Notes: generated from the letters alone by a model not told the origin. Numbered from the stretch's first letter, positions 44,879-56,917 are shown. The stretch is 64,000 nucleotides of DNA from Tragulus kanchil (GCA_022376925.1 JAIOJX010000026.1:200112400-200176399); one strand, 5' to 3'. Program-made: numbers and translations.

Positions 44879-46640
44879 CTAAATACCAGGGAAATCCACC
44901 CCCTTGATGAATTTGAGATTCAATCAGATAGATGTTTATTCAAATAGCAGTTCAGTGGAAATGGGATGTATGAATAAGACAAGCAAATCCTGCTCTGGAT
45001 CAACAAGACATCTATTATTTTCAAGTAAGAAATGGAAGGCAATTATTAAAAATATTATTCAGCAGAACTCAAACGACCTGGCAACTCAAGCTGTTAATTA
45101 AGAGAATGTTTTTAATGATGCAATCCCACTTTTGAGAAAAAGAGACAAATAACAATGAAACAGGTTGATAGCAAAGATACCTAAACAAACAAAAGACATC
45201 AATGGCAACAACAACAAGCTACAGAACCCATACTTGAAAGATCCTGTTAAAGGCTTATTCTGGCTATAACTACAATTACAGTCTGGGAAGCAGATACCTA
45301 AAGCAATGCCCTTTAGGTGTGGTAGATCACTGTTTTAAAGAAGGATAAAACCATGTTAAAAACACAAGTGGGGCAAGAGTCAGGACAACTCTAAGTGGGC
45401 TAACAATGCATTTTAGAAATTTTTGAGCATGAAACGTTAAATACAAACAAACCAAAGATTCCGTATCCTGAGTGAAGCTTGAATGGGTTAAATTCTTACA
45501 TAGAAAGTTTTTGTTCCTTCTCCCTGTTTTCATGAGCTCCTTCTCATATTAAATTGCTTTAATATGCTTTTGGGAAAAGAGAAATAATTCAGTTAACAGT
45601 GGTCCCTGGAGGAGCAGAGGCCACTGGTCTGAAGAACAGAATGTGTGGTGTCCTGCTGCCCTGGCCTGTGGTTTCAAGCAATTATCTATTTACCTAAGGT
45701 CTTATATCCAACCTAAACAATTGTTTTGACTATTCCTTAGACCCCTGTTTAACTAAAGCAACTTTTTTTCCTTTTTTCTGGCAAACGCAAGGTGCTGTGG
45801 AAGCAGGGGAGGAAGCGTTGACAGCTCAGAGTCCTGTCCTTAGTCTGTTCTTTTTGTGTTCCAAAACGAAACAAACAGCAGGGGAATTCTTATTTTGAAA
45901 AGTCTGCTTCTCTTTTGTCCCTTCAGGCTGAAAACACAACATGTCGTCCTCGGGTATTTAAAGCTGCCAACACGAGCAGGGAGCTGGGACAGTCACTCAC
46001 CCTCCCAGGGGACGTGGTTCTGGGATGGACCTCTTGCCCACTTGGCCTTCTGGGCTGTCTCTGTGTAATAAAAGCTTGGAAGGGAGCAGACGTTATGTGG
46101 CCTCTTATGTAACTGGCAAAGAGGGTGGAGACTCTGACAGCGATGACAACTTACAGTGGCTGAAACATGGGCCACATGACAAGAACCAGACTCCAGACCC
46201 AGTTGTGGTGTCAAGGTCATTTCAGGGTAGAGCAAACAGGTAGGAAAGGGACAGAGCTGTAGCTACTGTGTGGCATCTAAGATGAATGAAGAAGATAATG
46301 AGACCAGCAGCAGGGACCTGGGCTAGATGGTCATAGGGCACCACAATGAATAAGAAATATGAGGTAGTGATGGAGTCAGGATGATGCTCTTGAGCAGCCC
46401 AAATTCGGCAAGAGAGAAGACACGCTCATGAAAGGTAACTTCCTTAGACATTTCTAACTCATGTCACTGCCACAAATGTGCAAAACAAAGGCAGAGAGAA
46501 CCCAGATCCACAAATTACACTTAAGCACTTTCAACAGGCAGCCCTGCTTCAGTACTGGTGGCTTCAAACATTTCAGATGACTACTCTCAATTAGCAAAAT
46601 GAATTATTTCTCCTTTTCCCAAAGCATTTTACTTAGATGA
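44879..46640. other. Unclassified sequence, start of D15
   Basis: No named repeat recognised. 45945-46075 has a tatttaaag TATA-like word (45955) and an aataaaag poly(A)-like word (46069) about 115 bases apart. That could be a degraded LTR or chance. Copied at 46641-47707. Confidence 0.35.
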
Positions 46641-47707
46641 ATATTAAATTGCTTTAATATGCTTTTGGGAAAAGAGAAATAATTCAGTAACAGTGGTCCC
46701 TGGAGGAGCAGAGGCCACTGGTCTGAAGAACAGAATGTGTGGTGTCCTGCTGCCCTGGCCTGTGGTTTCAAGCAATTATCTATTTACCTAAGGTCTTATA
46801 TCCAACCTAAACAATTGTTTTGACTATTCCTTAGACCCCTGTTTAACTAAAGCAACTTTTTTTCCTTTTTTCTGGCAAACGCAAGGTGCTGTGGAAGCAG
46901 GGGAGGAAGCGTTGACAGCTCAGAGTCCTGTCCTTAGTCTGTTCTTTTTGTGTTCCAAAACGAAACAAACAGCAGGGGAATTCTTATTTTGAAAAGTCTG
47001 CTTCTCTTTTGTCCCTTCAGGCTGAAAACACAACATGTCGTCCTCGGGTATTTAAAGCTGCCAACACGAGCAGGGAGCTGGGACAGTCACTCACCCTCCC
47101 AGGGGACGTGGTTCTGGGATGGACCTCTTGCCCACTTGGCCTTCTGGGCTGTCTCTGTGTAATAAAAGCTTGGAAGGGAGCAGACGTTATGTGGCCTCTT
47201 ATGTAACTGGCAAAGAGGGTGGAGACTCTGACAGCGATGACAACTTACAGTGGCTGAAACATGGGCCACATGACAAGAACCAGACTCCAGACCCAGTTGT
47301 GGTGTCAAGGTCATTTCAGGGTAGAGCAAACAGGTAGGAAAGGGACAGAGCTGTAGCTACTGTGTGGCATCTAAGATGAATGAAGAAGATAATGAGACCA
47401 GCAGCAGGGACCTGGGCTAGATGGTCATAGGGCACCACAATGAATAAGAAATATGAGGTAGTGATGGAGTCAGGATGATGCTCTTGAGCAGCCCAAATTC
47501 GGCAAGAGAGAAGACACGCTCATGAAAGGTAACTTCCTTAGACATTTCTAACTCATGTCACTGCCACAAATGTGCAAAACAAAGGCAGAGAGAACCCAGA
47601 TCCACAAATTACACTTAAGCACTTTCAACAGGCAGCCCTGCTTCAGTACTGGTGGCTTCAAACATTTCAGATGACTACTCTCAATTAGCAAAATGAATTA
47701 TTTCTCC
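45546..47707 (+). repeat. Tandem direct duplication D15, unit about 1094 bp
   Basis: Copy A is 45546-46640 and copy B is 46641-47707. One T is lost near 46688. After 46609 copy A departs from copy B and enters an inverted copy of its own start, so the junction is a hairpin (reported as a finding). The end of copy B is the start of D16. Confidence 0.93.
46598..46672. repeat. Inverted repeat (hairpin) at the D15 junction
   Basis: The left arm gaattatttctccttttcc (46600 on) is the reverse complement, with a few errors, of the right arm tgggaaaagagaaataattc (46665-46685), with the D15 junction in the loop. The other copy at 47695-47715 lacks the left arm after ttctcc. Confidence 0.8.
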
Positions 47708-49577
47708 TAAGATGTGTATCTAGCCAAACAAACAGGAGAAAGGTTGTGCAATTTAATCACTCCACAGATTTATTGGATATGACAGGCAGTCCATTTAGAT
47801 AAGTCAGGCCGAGAGAACCATTCTGAGGACTGTGAGCTCAAAGGAGATCCAAGATGGCTGACTAGACTCAAGTTTCCCTCCCAGAGGTTCTATCTTCTAC
47901 TTCACTTAAGTGAGACTGCTTGGTTACTCAGAACTTGTCCAGTGATCTGTTGCACTATTGTGCATTTCTGGGCTACTGTGGAGGAAGGTTTGTGTGTAGG
48001 AAAGAGAGGAACCAAGAGCTAGTTGTCCAGAAGCCACGGTTTTGGCACAAGGAACAATATAAAGCTTTCCTTGCATGTGAAAAAAAAAGTTCTTTCTCTC
48101 TTCCCTTTTAAAAAAAGCTCGAACTTCACATCAAAAATCAGACAAAGTGGAATTTCACCAGTAAGAGTCAATATTCTATTGCCTAACTATATTACCTTGC
48201 AATCTTAGTTTAGAATTGTTGAAGACTTTGTGACAAATGAACACTTTTGCACTTAAATGGTGTGAAAATGAATATCTGAATAGCAGAGCTTTTATTTTCT
48301 AGAGCAGGTCTGGTATGTTTTAACTCAGACTAGATATTTTTCAGCTTGATGGTTTTACAGAGGGGAAAATGAGAGAAAGAAATGTTATAATCACTAGGAA
48401 CACAGGAGACCAATAAAAAAGGATATTGAACAAGAAGCAGTAGGAATGCCTAAAGAATAGAAATGAATAAGAAATAGGTGTGATGGAGATCAGGATGATG
48501 AATGAAGAAGATAATGAGACCAGCAGCAGGGACCTGGGCTAGATGGTCATAGGGCACCACAATGAATAAGAAATATGAGGTAGTGATGGAGTCAGGATGA
48601 TGCTCTTGAGCAGCCCAAATTCGGCAAGAGAGAAGACACGCTCATGAAAGGTAACTTCCTTAGACATTTCTAACTCATGTCACTGCCACAAATGTGCAAA
48701 ACAAAGGCAGAGAGAACCCAGATCCACAAATTACACTTAAGCACTTTCAACAGGCAGCCCTGCTTCAGTACTGGTGGCTTCAAACATTTCAGATGACTAC
48801 TCTCAATTAGCAAAATGAATTATTTCTCCTAAGATGTGTATCTAGCCAAACAAACAGGAGAAAGGTTGTGCAATTTAATCACTCCACAGATTTATTGGAT
48901 ATGACAGGCAGTCCATTTAGATAAGTCAGGCCGAGAGAACCATTCTGAGGACTGTGAGCTCAAAGGAGATCCAAGATGGCTGACTAGACTCAAGTTTCCC
49001 TCCCAGAGGTTCTATCTTCTACTTCACTTAAGTGAGACTGCTTGGTTACTCAGAACTTGTCCAGTGATCTGTTGCACTATTGTGCATTTCTGGGCTACTG
49101 TGGAGGAAGGTTTGTGTGTGGGAAAAGAGAGGAACCAAGAGCTAGTTGTCCAGAAGCCACGGTTTTGGCACAAGGAACAATATAAAGCTTTCCTTGCATG
49201 TGAAAAAAGTTCTTTCTCTCTTCCCTTTTAAAAAAAGCTCGAACTTCACATCAAAAATCAGACAAAGTGGAATTTCACCAGTAAGAGTCAATATTCTATT
49301 GCCTAACTATATTACCTTGCAATCTTAGTTTAGAATTGTTGAAGACTTTGTGACAAATGAACACTTTTGCACTTAAATGGTGTGAAAATGAATATACGAA
49401 TAGCAGAGCTTTTATTTTCTAGAGCAGGTCTGGTATGTTTTAACTCAGACTAGATATTTTTCAGCTTGATGGTTTTACAGAGGGGAAAATGAGAGAAAGA
49501 AATGTTATAATCACTAGGAACACAGGAGACCAATAAAAAAGGATATTGAACAAGAAGCAGTAGGAATGCCTAAAGAA
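47375..49577 (+). repeat. Tandem direct duplication D16, unit about 1122 bp
   Basis: Copy A is 47375-48496 and copy B is 48497-49577. The A run near 48080 is shorter in copy B and a few single-base changes occur near 49120 and 49396. The final 40 bases of copy A (48459-48496) are an imperfect forward copy of sequence near 47441-47480. Part of the unit is present three times, at 46281, 47375 and 48497. Confidence 0.92.
47708..49418. other. Unclassified sequence, D16
   Basis: No recognised element or exon. 47708-48458 is copied at 48829-49577. Confidence 0.35.
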
Positions 49578-50029
49578 AATTCCAAGAAATTGAAAAAAAA
49601 GCACCAAAAACTTAAAGGAACACAAAGAGCATGTATTCTTGTAAAGACTGAGAAGGAGAATAAACTGAGGAGCCATTTTAGGGAATATGTGATCTGGATC
49701 TGCCTTTTTTTTTTTTTTTGGAATCTGCCTTAAGTAAGGAAAACACCAGTGTAAGCTTGCACATGACTCACTTATTTCTTGGATAATGCTTTTTATCTCC
49801 AGAATGTCACCAAAGCACATTTTGTCGTTTTTAAATAAATGTATAATACACACTCACAATGCCTGATACATCAAAAAACCTCAGTACTCTTACCACCATT
49901 TTGTTATTGTTCTGAGATTCCAGCCCCCTGCCCCATAACAGTAGGTATTTAGGAGAATTTCAAAGTCAGGAATGGTTTTAACATGTATGAACTGGTTTAG
50001 CAATGTAATGTGTATGTATACATATGAAC
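49578..50029. other. Unclassified AT-rich sequence, D17
   Basis: Includes a 15-base T run at 49706-49720. The open frame on the minus strand is AT-rich and hydrophobic by composition only. Copied at about 50753-51197. Confidence 0.35.
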
Positions 50030-50165
50030 TGGTTTAGTTCTCATAACCATTTCCCTGAGGCAGGTGTATATAACATCTCCACTGTGCTGAGGAATATAGA
50101 GTTTGTAAGTCACTGCATCAGGAGCAGAAGCCACATGGTCTCAGGAGTCCTTGCTCTTTAAACCA
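50030..50165 (-). mobile_element. MIR-like fragment, antisense
   Basis: ggtttagttctcataacc, ccctgaggcaggtgtatata and ggagtccttgctctttaaacc follow reverse-complement MIR order. Copied at 51198-51332. Confidence 0.5.
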
Positions 50166-52017
50166 CAGCTGTGCAGAAGCAATGTTTCCCTTCTCCACCA
50201 GAGCAATCAGTTGGTTCACTCATGCTGTTATTCATGGCTCCCTTGATCTTCCAGGCTGTATTTCTCCTTTCTCTGCTGGGGCAGGTCAGAGTTAACGAAA
50301 GTCGGTACCAAGGCTGTGTCCTGAGGAAAGTCAAATCCTAGTGCTTCATGCCAATATTGTAAGTCCAGGACAAACAGAGGAGCTTCAGATCCTGACATGA
50401 GAAGCCACAAGTATCCAGTGATGCAGGTTAGACCACAGGGAATCTAGACTCCACTGGAGAGCCATGTATCCTGTAGGGTAGTAGTACTTTTGGGTAAGTG
50501 TTTCAATAAAGTCAATTCCAGAGTAGGCTCTGAGAAGACCCTAGACTAATTCAGTTCTTTTCAATAAGTACTCATATAAACATTATACAAAATGTTGGGG
50601 ATGGGAAGCTAGAGCAGGTCTGGTATGTTTTAACTCAGACTAGATATTTTTCAGCTTGATGGTTTTACAGAGGGGAAAATGAGAGAAAGAAATGTTATAA
50701 TCACTAGGAACACAGGAGACCAAAAAGATAGGAATGGCCTAAAGAAAATTCCAAGAAATTGAAAAAAAAGCACCAAAAACTTAAAGGAACACAAAGAGCA
50801 TGTATTCTTGTAAAGACTGAGAAGGAGAATAAACTGAGGAGCCATTTTAGGGAATATGTGATCTGGATCTGCCTTTTTTTTTTTTTTTGGAATCTGCCTT
50901 AAGTAAGGAAAACACCAGTGTAAGCTTGCACATGACTCACTTATTTCTTGGATAATGCTTTTTATCTCCAGAATGTCACCAAAGCACATTTTGTCGTTTT
51001 TAAATAAATGTATAATACACACTCACAATGCCTGATACATCAAAAAACCTCAGTACTCTTACCACCATTTTGTTATTGTTCTGAGATTCCAGCCCCCTGC
51101 CCCATAACAGTAGGTATTTAGGAGAATTTCAAAGTCAGGAATGGTTTTAACATGTATGAACTGGTTTAGCAATGTAATGTGTATGTATACATATGAACTG
51201 GTTTAGTTCTCATAACCATTTCCTGAGGCAGGTGTATATAACATCTCCACTGTGCTGAGGAATATAGAGTTTGTAAGTCACTGCATCAGGAGCAGAAGCC
51301 ACATGGTCTCAGGAGTCCTTGCTCTTTAAACCACAGCTGTGCAGAAGCAATGTTTCCCTTCTCCACCAGAGCAATCAGTTGGTTCACTCATGCTGTTATT
51401 CATGGCTCCCTTGATCTTCCAGGCTGTATTTCTCCTTTCTCTGCTGGGGCAGGTCAGAGTTAACGAAAGTCGGTACCAAGGCTGTGTCCTGAGGAAAGTC
51501 AAATCCTAGTGCTTCATGCCAATATTGTAAGTCCAGGACAAACAGAGGAGCTTCAGATCCTGACATGAGAAGCCACAAGTATCCAGTGATGCAGGTTAGA
51601 CCACAGGGAATCTAGACTCCACTGGAGAGCCATGTATCCTGTAGGGTAGTAGTACTTTTGGGTAAGTGTTTCAATAAAGTCAATTCCAGAGTAGGCTCTG
51701 AGAAGACCCTAGACTAATTCAGTTCTTTTCAATAAGTACTCATATAAAACATTATACAAAATGTTGAGGGGTAGGTGGGGAAAGGGAAACAAAAAGGTAC
51801 AGAAGAAACAGAGGGTGGGAGGCATAAAGGAAGTAGCATGAAGGCCTGCACTATCATAAGTGAAGAAAATAGCTATAGTCATTGCTCTGTGAGCAAAGGA
51901 GATCCTTCAGGGATGCTGTGTGATGGTCAGGAGGGGTGTGCGAAGTGGGGGATATACATATGACTAATCTGGGAACATACATATCTGTAAACAACAAAAC
52001 TCTGTAAAAGTTAAAAG

Positions 52018-52347
52018 TAGGGCTTCCCCTGGTGGTCCAGAGGGTAAGGACACCGCCTTGCAGTGCAAGGGGCGCCGGTTCGATCCCTGGCCTGGGAAGA
52101 TCCCAGGTGCCGCGGAGCGGCTGGACAGATGTGTCCAATTACCGAGCCGAAGCTCTGGCGCGGGTGTGCCCAGAGCCGGCGCTCTGCGACGACAGACCCC
52201 GCCGAGATGGGAGGCCCACAGGAGCCAAAGAACAAAGACGGATGAAAATAGAGAAATGAAAGACCAATAGAAGTGTCCCGCCCATCCCCCTCCCTCCCCA
52301 TCCCACCCCCTAAAAGATAAATAAATAAATAAAATAAATGTTAAAAA
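52018..52347 (+). mobile_element. tRNA-derived CHR-type SINE with target-site duplication
   Basis: ggcttcccctggtggtcc, gcaaggggcgccggttcgat, gaccaatagaagtgtcccgc, then an A-rich AAAT tail. aaaagttaaaag flanks it at 52006-52017 and 52348-52359. It keeps many CpGs and a near-consensus head, so it is a relatively young copy. Confidence 0.93.
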
Positions 52348-52359
52348 AAAAGTTAAAAG

Positions 52360-53290
52360 AAAAATAGAAGTTTAAAAAAAAAGGTACAGAAGATGTCATC
52401 TTGCCATTCTGATAATTAATAATCTATTACAAGAGACCCATAGAAATGAGCAAATGTGTATAAGCAGAAGAAATCTAACTTGTACTGAGATTGGGATATT
52501 TAGGTTTGGATCTCTCAGAAGCAGTGTGAGGTTTTATGATTTTATATGGATAAATAACTTGGACATTTCTGGGTCTAAAATGACTCCCTAGTAACCCTAT
52601 AAAAATGTGTCAGTAGAATTGAAAGAGAATTATTAGATGTTCAGTTTGAAAATTTAATATCATTTTACATTTAAAAGACCTCACATTTTAGAACAGTGAT
52701 TGAAGCTGTGATTTGGACTTTCATACCAGGTCCTCAGTAAGCAAATTTCTGTGGGTACAGGCAAATAATTTAAATTAGCAGCACTATTTTCAGAAACCAC
52801 TAGTCATGAAGAAGAGATGTCCTTCATATCTAATTAGTGTTTTAACTTTCTGGAAAAAAAACACAGCAGGAGAAGTGGGGGAGGAGGAGGAGAGAGAAGA
52901 GAGAGGAGGAGGAGAGAGAGAAGGCCACAAACAAAGTGGATCCAAGGAGGAACTAAATCCCAGGGCTGAGGGAGAGGAAGGTAGCAGAGACGATTTGTAG
53001 TGTTCTGTCTTACATGACTATACGGTTGGTTGACCCAATCATAGAAAAAGAAATTTCTCAAAGAGGAGTCATGTTCTTCATTTGATAAGTGTAATATATA
53101 TATTATATTTATAAAACATGGTATCTTTGGCAGGCAATACAATGGCAAAGAACCTTGAGAAGAAACTTGGCCTCATGCAGTTTGCTATCTATTATAGGGG
53201 ATAGTACAGAACAATCATGTATGAATGTAAAGTTGCAGCTTTGGGTAGTGGAAAAAAGGAGAGGTATATTGACATTAAGAAAGTTGTAAT
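52360..53290. other. Unclassified sequence with a purine tract
   Basis: 52865-52925 is a GGAGGA/GAGA purine run. Nothing else recognised. Confidence 0.45.
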
Positions 53291-53724
53291 GAACTTCCCT
53301 ATGCTAGGGAGGTTGTTGTGAGTCTCCTGAGGAGATGACATTTGATTGGAGATCTGGGGAATGGACAGGAGTCAATTTAAGGTGAACACATGTCCCAGTT
53401 TGCCTGGAAAGTCTTGATTTAGGCCTGTGGTCTTGCCTGCTGTGTTTAGTAATATTGCCTCTTTCACACTCAAAAATATTCTGATTGGCTTACACACGAT
53501 TGCCTTAAGTGTAGCAATCCAGAGAGACAGACATGTGCGTCTAAAACTTTTATTTCAGGAGGAAGGCATATCTGACCTTCTGTAACAAGGCCAAGAATAG
53601 TATAGAAAGAACAAAGTGGATATGGTAGGTCATGGTGCAAAATGAGGTTGAAGAGGTGTCAGGGTTTTGTAGGACAGGCTGAGGAGTTTAACCTTATCCC
53701 AAGAGAATTAGGAAGTGATGGGAT
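53290..53724 (-). mobile_element. L2-like LINE 3' region, antisense, discontinuous
   Basis: gtctcctgaggagatgacat followed by ttgattggagatctgggg, and later aggctgaggagtttaacct, match reverse-complement L2. Intervening parts are not recognised. Confidence 0.55.
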
Positions 53725-53937
53725 GGGCTTCCCCAGAGGCTCAGAGGTAAAGAATCTGCCTGCAATACAGGAGACATGGGTTTGATCCCTGGGTTGAGAA
53801 GATTCCCTGGAGGTGGGCATGGCAACCACTCCAGTATTCTTACTGGGAGAATCCCATGGACAGATAAGGCTGGTGGGCTACAGTACGTGGGGTCACAAAG
53901 AGTTGGACATGACTGAAGCAATAGAGATTGAGCACAC
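53725..53937 (+). mobile_element. Bov-tA SINE in L2
   Basis: gggcttccccagaggctcag, gggtttgatccctgggttg, cactccagtattcttactgg, aagagttggacatgactg and a CA-rich tail. Confidence 0.92.
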
Positions 53938-54260
53938 ACACATGGAACGATTCTAAGGGGAAAACGAAGTAATTAGATTTGCATGTTGGAAAAAACAATT
54001 TTGGTTGTATAATAGAGAGGGATTGGAAGGGACAAGAAGGACTAGTTAGGAGACCGTTGTGGTAGTCAAGGTGAGAAAGAGAGTAGCTTGGAGTATAGTA
54101 GTGATCTTGGCAGTGAAGTGAATAGATTTTAGAGATGTTTAGTAGGGAGAATTGCCTGTGGAATTGCCTGGCAGGTCTGAGGGGCAGGGAAGTATCAAAG
54201 ATAATTCTTAGATTTCTAGCTTTTATAACTGGATGACTGATTGCACTAACCACAGAAAAA
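53938..54260 (-). mobile_element. L2 (CR1-clade) LINE ORF2 remnant
   Basis: The minus strand is open for about 100 codons. It reads like the end of the L2 reverse transcriptase ORF, with FDTSLPL, SLLNISKIYSL and the family-typical SHLDYHNGLL (consensus SHLDYCNSLL). The catalytic domain is not included. The frame continues into the Bov-tA insertion, which is not part of it. Confidence 0.8.
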
Positions 54261-54818
54261 GGGAATTTTGAAAAGACCAGATTTGTGAGAAGTTCATGTG
54301 ATCAACTTTGGCTACTCTGAGTTTAAGTATTACTGGGATTTCAAAGCAAAAATAGCAAGTAGGCAGTCAAACTATGGGCATGTACAACTATGTCTAGAAA
54401 ATGAAGTGATAAGTGAATAAGGCTTGGCATCCAGGTTTAAGCAACACCTACATTTAATATCTTGCTAGAGGAGGAGTCTATAAAGGAGAGGAGACATCCA
54501 TAAAGGTGGGAAGAAATCCAGAGGCTCATTTTGTTATGAAAGAGAGTTTAAAAAGTTTCAAAAGCTTTTTAGTCCAATTGTGAATTATGCAGAGGCCTTT
54601 GAACACCACCTGGAGTTGGGAAACTGGGAAAGTTTCACAAAGAAGCCAATATTTATTGGGGGTATCTGACCTTCTGTAACAAGGCCAAGAATAGTATAGA
54701 AAGAACAAAGTGGATATGGTAGGTCATGGTGCAAAATGAGGTTGAAGAGGTGTCAGGGTTTTGTAGGACAGGCTGAGGAGTTTAACCTTATCCCAAGAGA
54801 ATTAGGAAGTGATGGGAT

Positions 54819-55031
54819 GGGCTTCCCCAGAGGCTCAGAGGTAAAGAATCTGCCTGCAATACAGGAGACATGGGTTTGATCCCTGGGTTGAGAAGATTCC
54901 CTGGAGGTGGGCATGGCAACCACTCCAGTATTCTTACTGGGAGAATCCCATGGACAGATAAGGCTGGTGGGCTACAGTACGTGGGGTCACAAAGAGTTGG
55001 ACATGACTGAAGCAATAGAGATTGAGCACAC
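54819..55031 (+). mobile_element. Copy of the Bov-tA SINE at 53725 made by D18
   Basis: Identical at +1094. Confidence 0.92.
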
Positions 55032-55354
55032 ACACATGGAACGATTCTAAGGGGAAAACGAAGTAATTAGATTTGCATGTTGGAAAAAACAATTTTGGTT
55101 GTATAATAGAGAGGGATTGGAAGGGACAAGAAGGACTAGTTAGGAGACCGTTGTGGTAGTCAAGGTGAGAAAGAGAGTAGCTTGGAGTATAGTAGTGATC
55201 TTGGCAGTGAAGTGAATAGATTTTAGAGATGTTTAGTAGGGAGAATTGCCTGTGGAATTGCCTGGCAGGTCTGAGGGGCAGGGAAGTATCAAAGATAATT
55301 CTTAGATTTCTAGCTTTTATAACTGGATGACTGATTGCACTAACCACAGAAAAA
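55032..55354 (-). mobile_element. Copy of the L2 ORF2 remnant made by D18
   Basis: 53938-54260 at +1094, same open frame. Confidence 0.8.
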
Positions 55355-55817
55355 GGGAATTTTGAAAAGACCAGATTTGTGAGAAGTTCATGTGATCAAC
55401 TTTGGCTACTCTGAGTTTAAGTATTACTGGGATTTCAAAGCAAAAATAGCAAGTAGGCAGTCAAACTATGGGCATGTACAACTATGTCTAGAAAATGAAG
55501 TGATAAGTGAATAAGGCTTGGCATCCAGGTTTAAGCAACACCTACATTTAATATCTTGCTAGAGGAGGAGTCTATAAAGGAGAGGAGACATCCATAAAGG
55601 TGGGAAGAAATCCAGAGGCTCATTTTGTTATGAAAGAGAGTAATTCAAGAGGGAATGGTTTTCAGAGAGATCTTGCTGAAAGTGTAAGTGAAATGATAAT
55701 TGAAAAAAAGTCCATTGGAATTAGTGGAGTGATCATGGTACAAAATAGAAGCAGAGGCCTTTGAACACCACCTGGAGTTGGGAAACTGGGAAAGTTTCAC
55801 AAAGAAGCCAATATTTA

Positions 55818-56695
55818 GGTGATCTTAAATGCTAAGTACAATTTTAAAAAGTAGCACTTTATAGTGTTGGCTTGCAGTTGATCCAACTATGATCACTGAG
55901 ATGAAGGGAAGAAATTTTTAGGACAAAAAAATCATGCTAATCTTAAGAAAAGTGGTAATCCTTAAAAAATTGATATTAATAACAAAATATAATTTGAAAA
56001 TTGCCCAGAGGATAAAATAGCTCTGATCACGAAAATGCTTGCAATTTTTTTTCCAAAATACTGTGTAATCACTGCTTATACCTAAATATACTTAAAGAAA
56101 AAAAAGTCTAATGGAAATCAGTGCCAAGAAAAGCATTTGTTGGGAAGAAAAGGATGGGCACATTAATGAGAAGAAATGTAATTAATAAGAAAAAATACCA
56201 TATCCAAATATCACTGAATAATTTCTTGTTTTCTTGAACTTTGAATAATTTGAGAGAAGTGTTTCTATGTATTGTTTGTTTTCATGTGCTTCTGCACTTC
56301 CTGATTCTGGCCGGGAACAAGGACAAACCTGCCAAAATACTGCAAGAGGAGATGCTGCTGATCACGGGCAGGAAATACTCAAAGTCCCATGAGATAGCCT
56401 GTTCTGAGGAGACTTCCACACCAAGTCTGCTGACCTCAGGAGGACCATCAGGCCACCAAGCTCACTGTTGGAACCTGCTCAGGGCCAGAGGTGTTTGGGA
56501 GCTCTTCATTTCAGGCATCCATGACAACACAACACTTGGGATTCTTTTAAGCTCCAAGTGCTGCTCATTTTTTGTTTATTTTTCAGAAGGAAAGCAGATG
56601 GCAAAAACTGGACTCAGCTGGGAAATGGTTGAATCCGTTATATTATATCCATATTATAGGATGTTAATTTGCTATCAAAACCAGCCACTTATATT
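55818..56695. other. Unclassified sequence, start of D19
   Basis: A 154-codon frame (56241-56705) opens with TTG rather than ATG. Its 3' part (gggaaatggttgaatccg, tccatattataggatgtt) resembles the end of an old L1/HAL1-type repeat. Not called as a gene. Copied at 57329-57793. Confidence 0.4.
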
Positions 56696-56706
56696 TCTAT
56701 ACTAAT

Positions 56707-56917
56707 GTGTTGTGTTCAGTCATTAAACCATATCTGACTCTTTGTGACCCCATGGACTGCAGCATGCCAGCCTTCCCTGTCCTTCACTATTTCCCAGAGT
56801 TTGCTCAAATTCACGTCCATTAAGTCAGTGACGCTATCTAACCAGCTCATCCTTTTCTGTCACCCGCTTCTCCTTTTGCCTTCAATCTTTCCCAGCCTCA
56901 GGGTCTTTTCCAATGAG
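56707..56917 (-). mobile_element. BovB LINE 3' end, 5'-truncated, with target-site duplication
   Basis: Plus-strand words ttgtgaccccatggactgc, ccctgtccttcactatttcc and agggtcttttccaatgag. tctata(c/g)taat flanks it at 56696-56706 and 56918-56928 with one mismatch. Not functional. Confidence 0.9.

Larger units (their letters stand above)
49419..51766 (+). repeat. Tandem direct duplication D17, unit about 1168-1190 bp
   Basis: Copy A is 49419-50608 and copy B is 50609-51766. About 110 bases into copy B, roughly 20 bases are missing and the neighbouring bases are altered (50722-50742). Otherwise only homopolymer changes are seen. The first 150 bases are also present at 48299, giving three copies. 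Confidence 0.92.
53569..55817 (+). repeat. Tandem direct duplication D18, unit 1094 bp
   Basis: Copy A is 53569-54662 and copy B is 54663-55817. The copies match at +1094 up to 54547/55641. There copy A has about 42 bases where copy B has about 110. They then rejoin (54587/55751) until 54655/55817. The unit contains a Bov-tA SINE and an L2 ORF remnant. Confidence 0.93.

Noticed and set aside
49461..49853. 130-codon hydrophobic minus-strand frame
   Set aside because: Its composition follows from AT-rich DNA and a T run. The copy in D17 loses residues without a sign of frame constraint.
56241..56705. 154-codon frame, intact in both D19 copies
   Set aside because: It starts with TTG, has no recognisable domain, and its 3' part resembles an old L1/HAL1-type repeat. 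Being intact twice only reflects the duplication.
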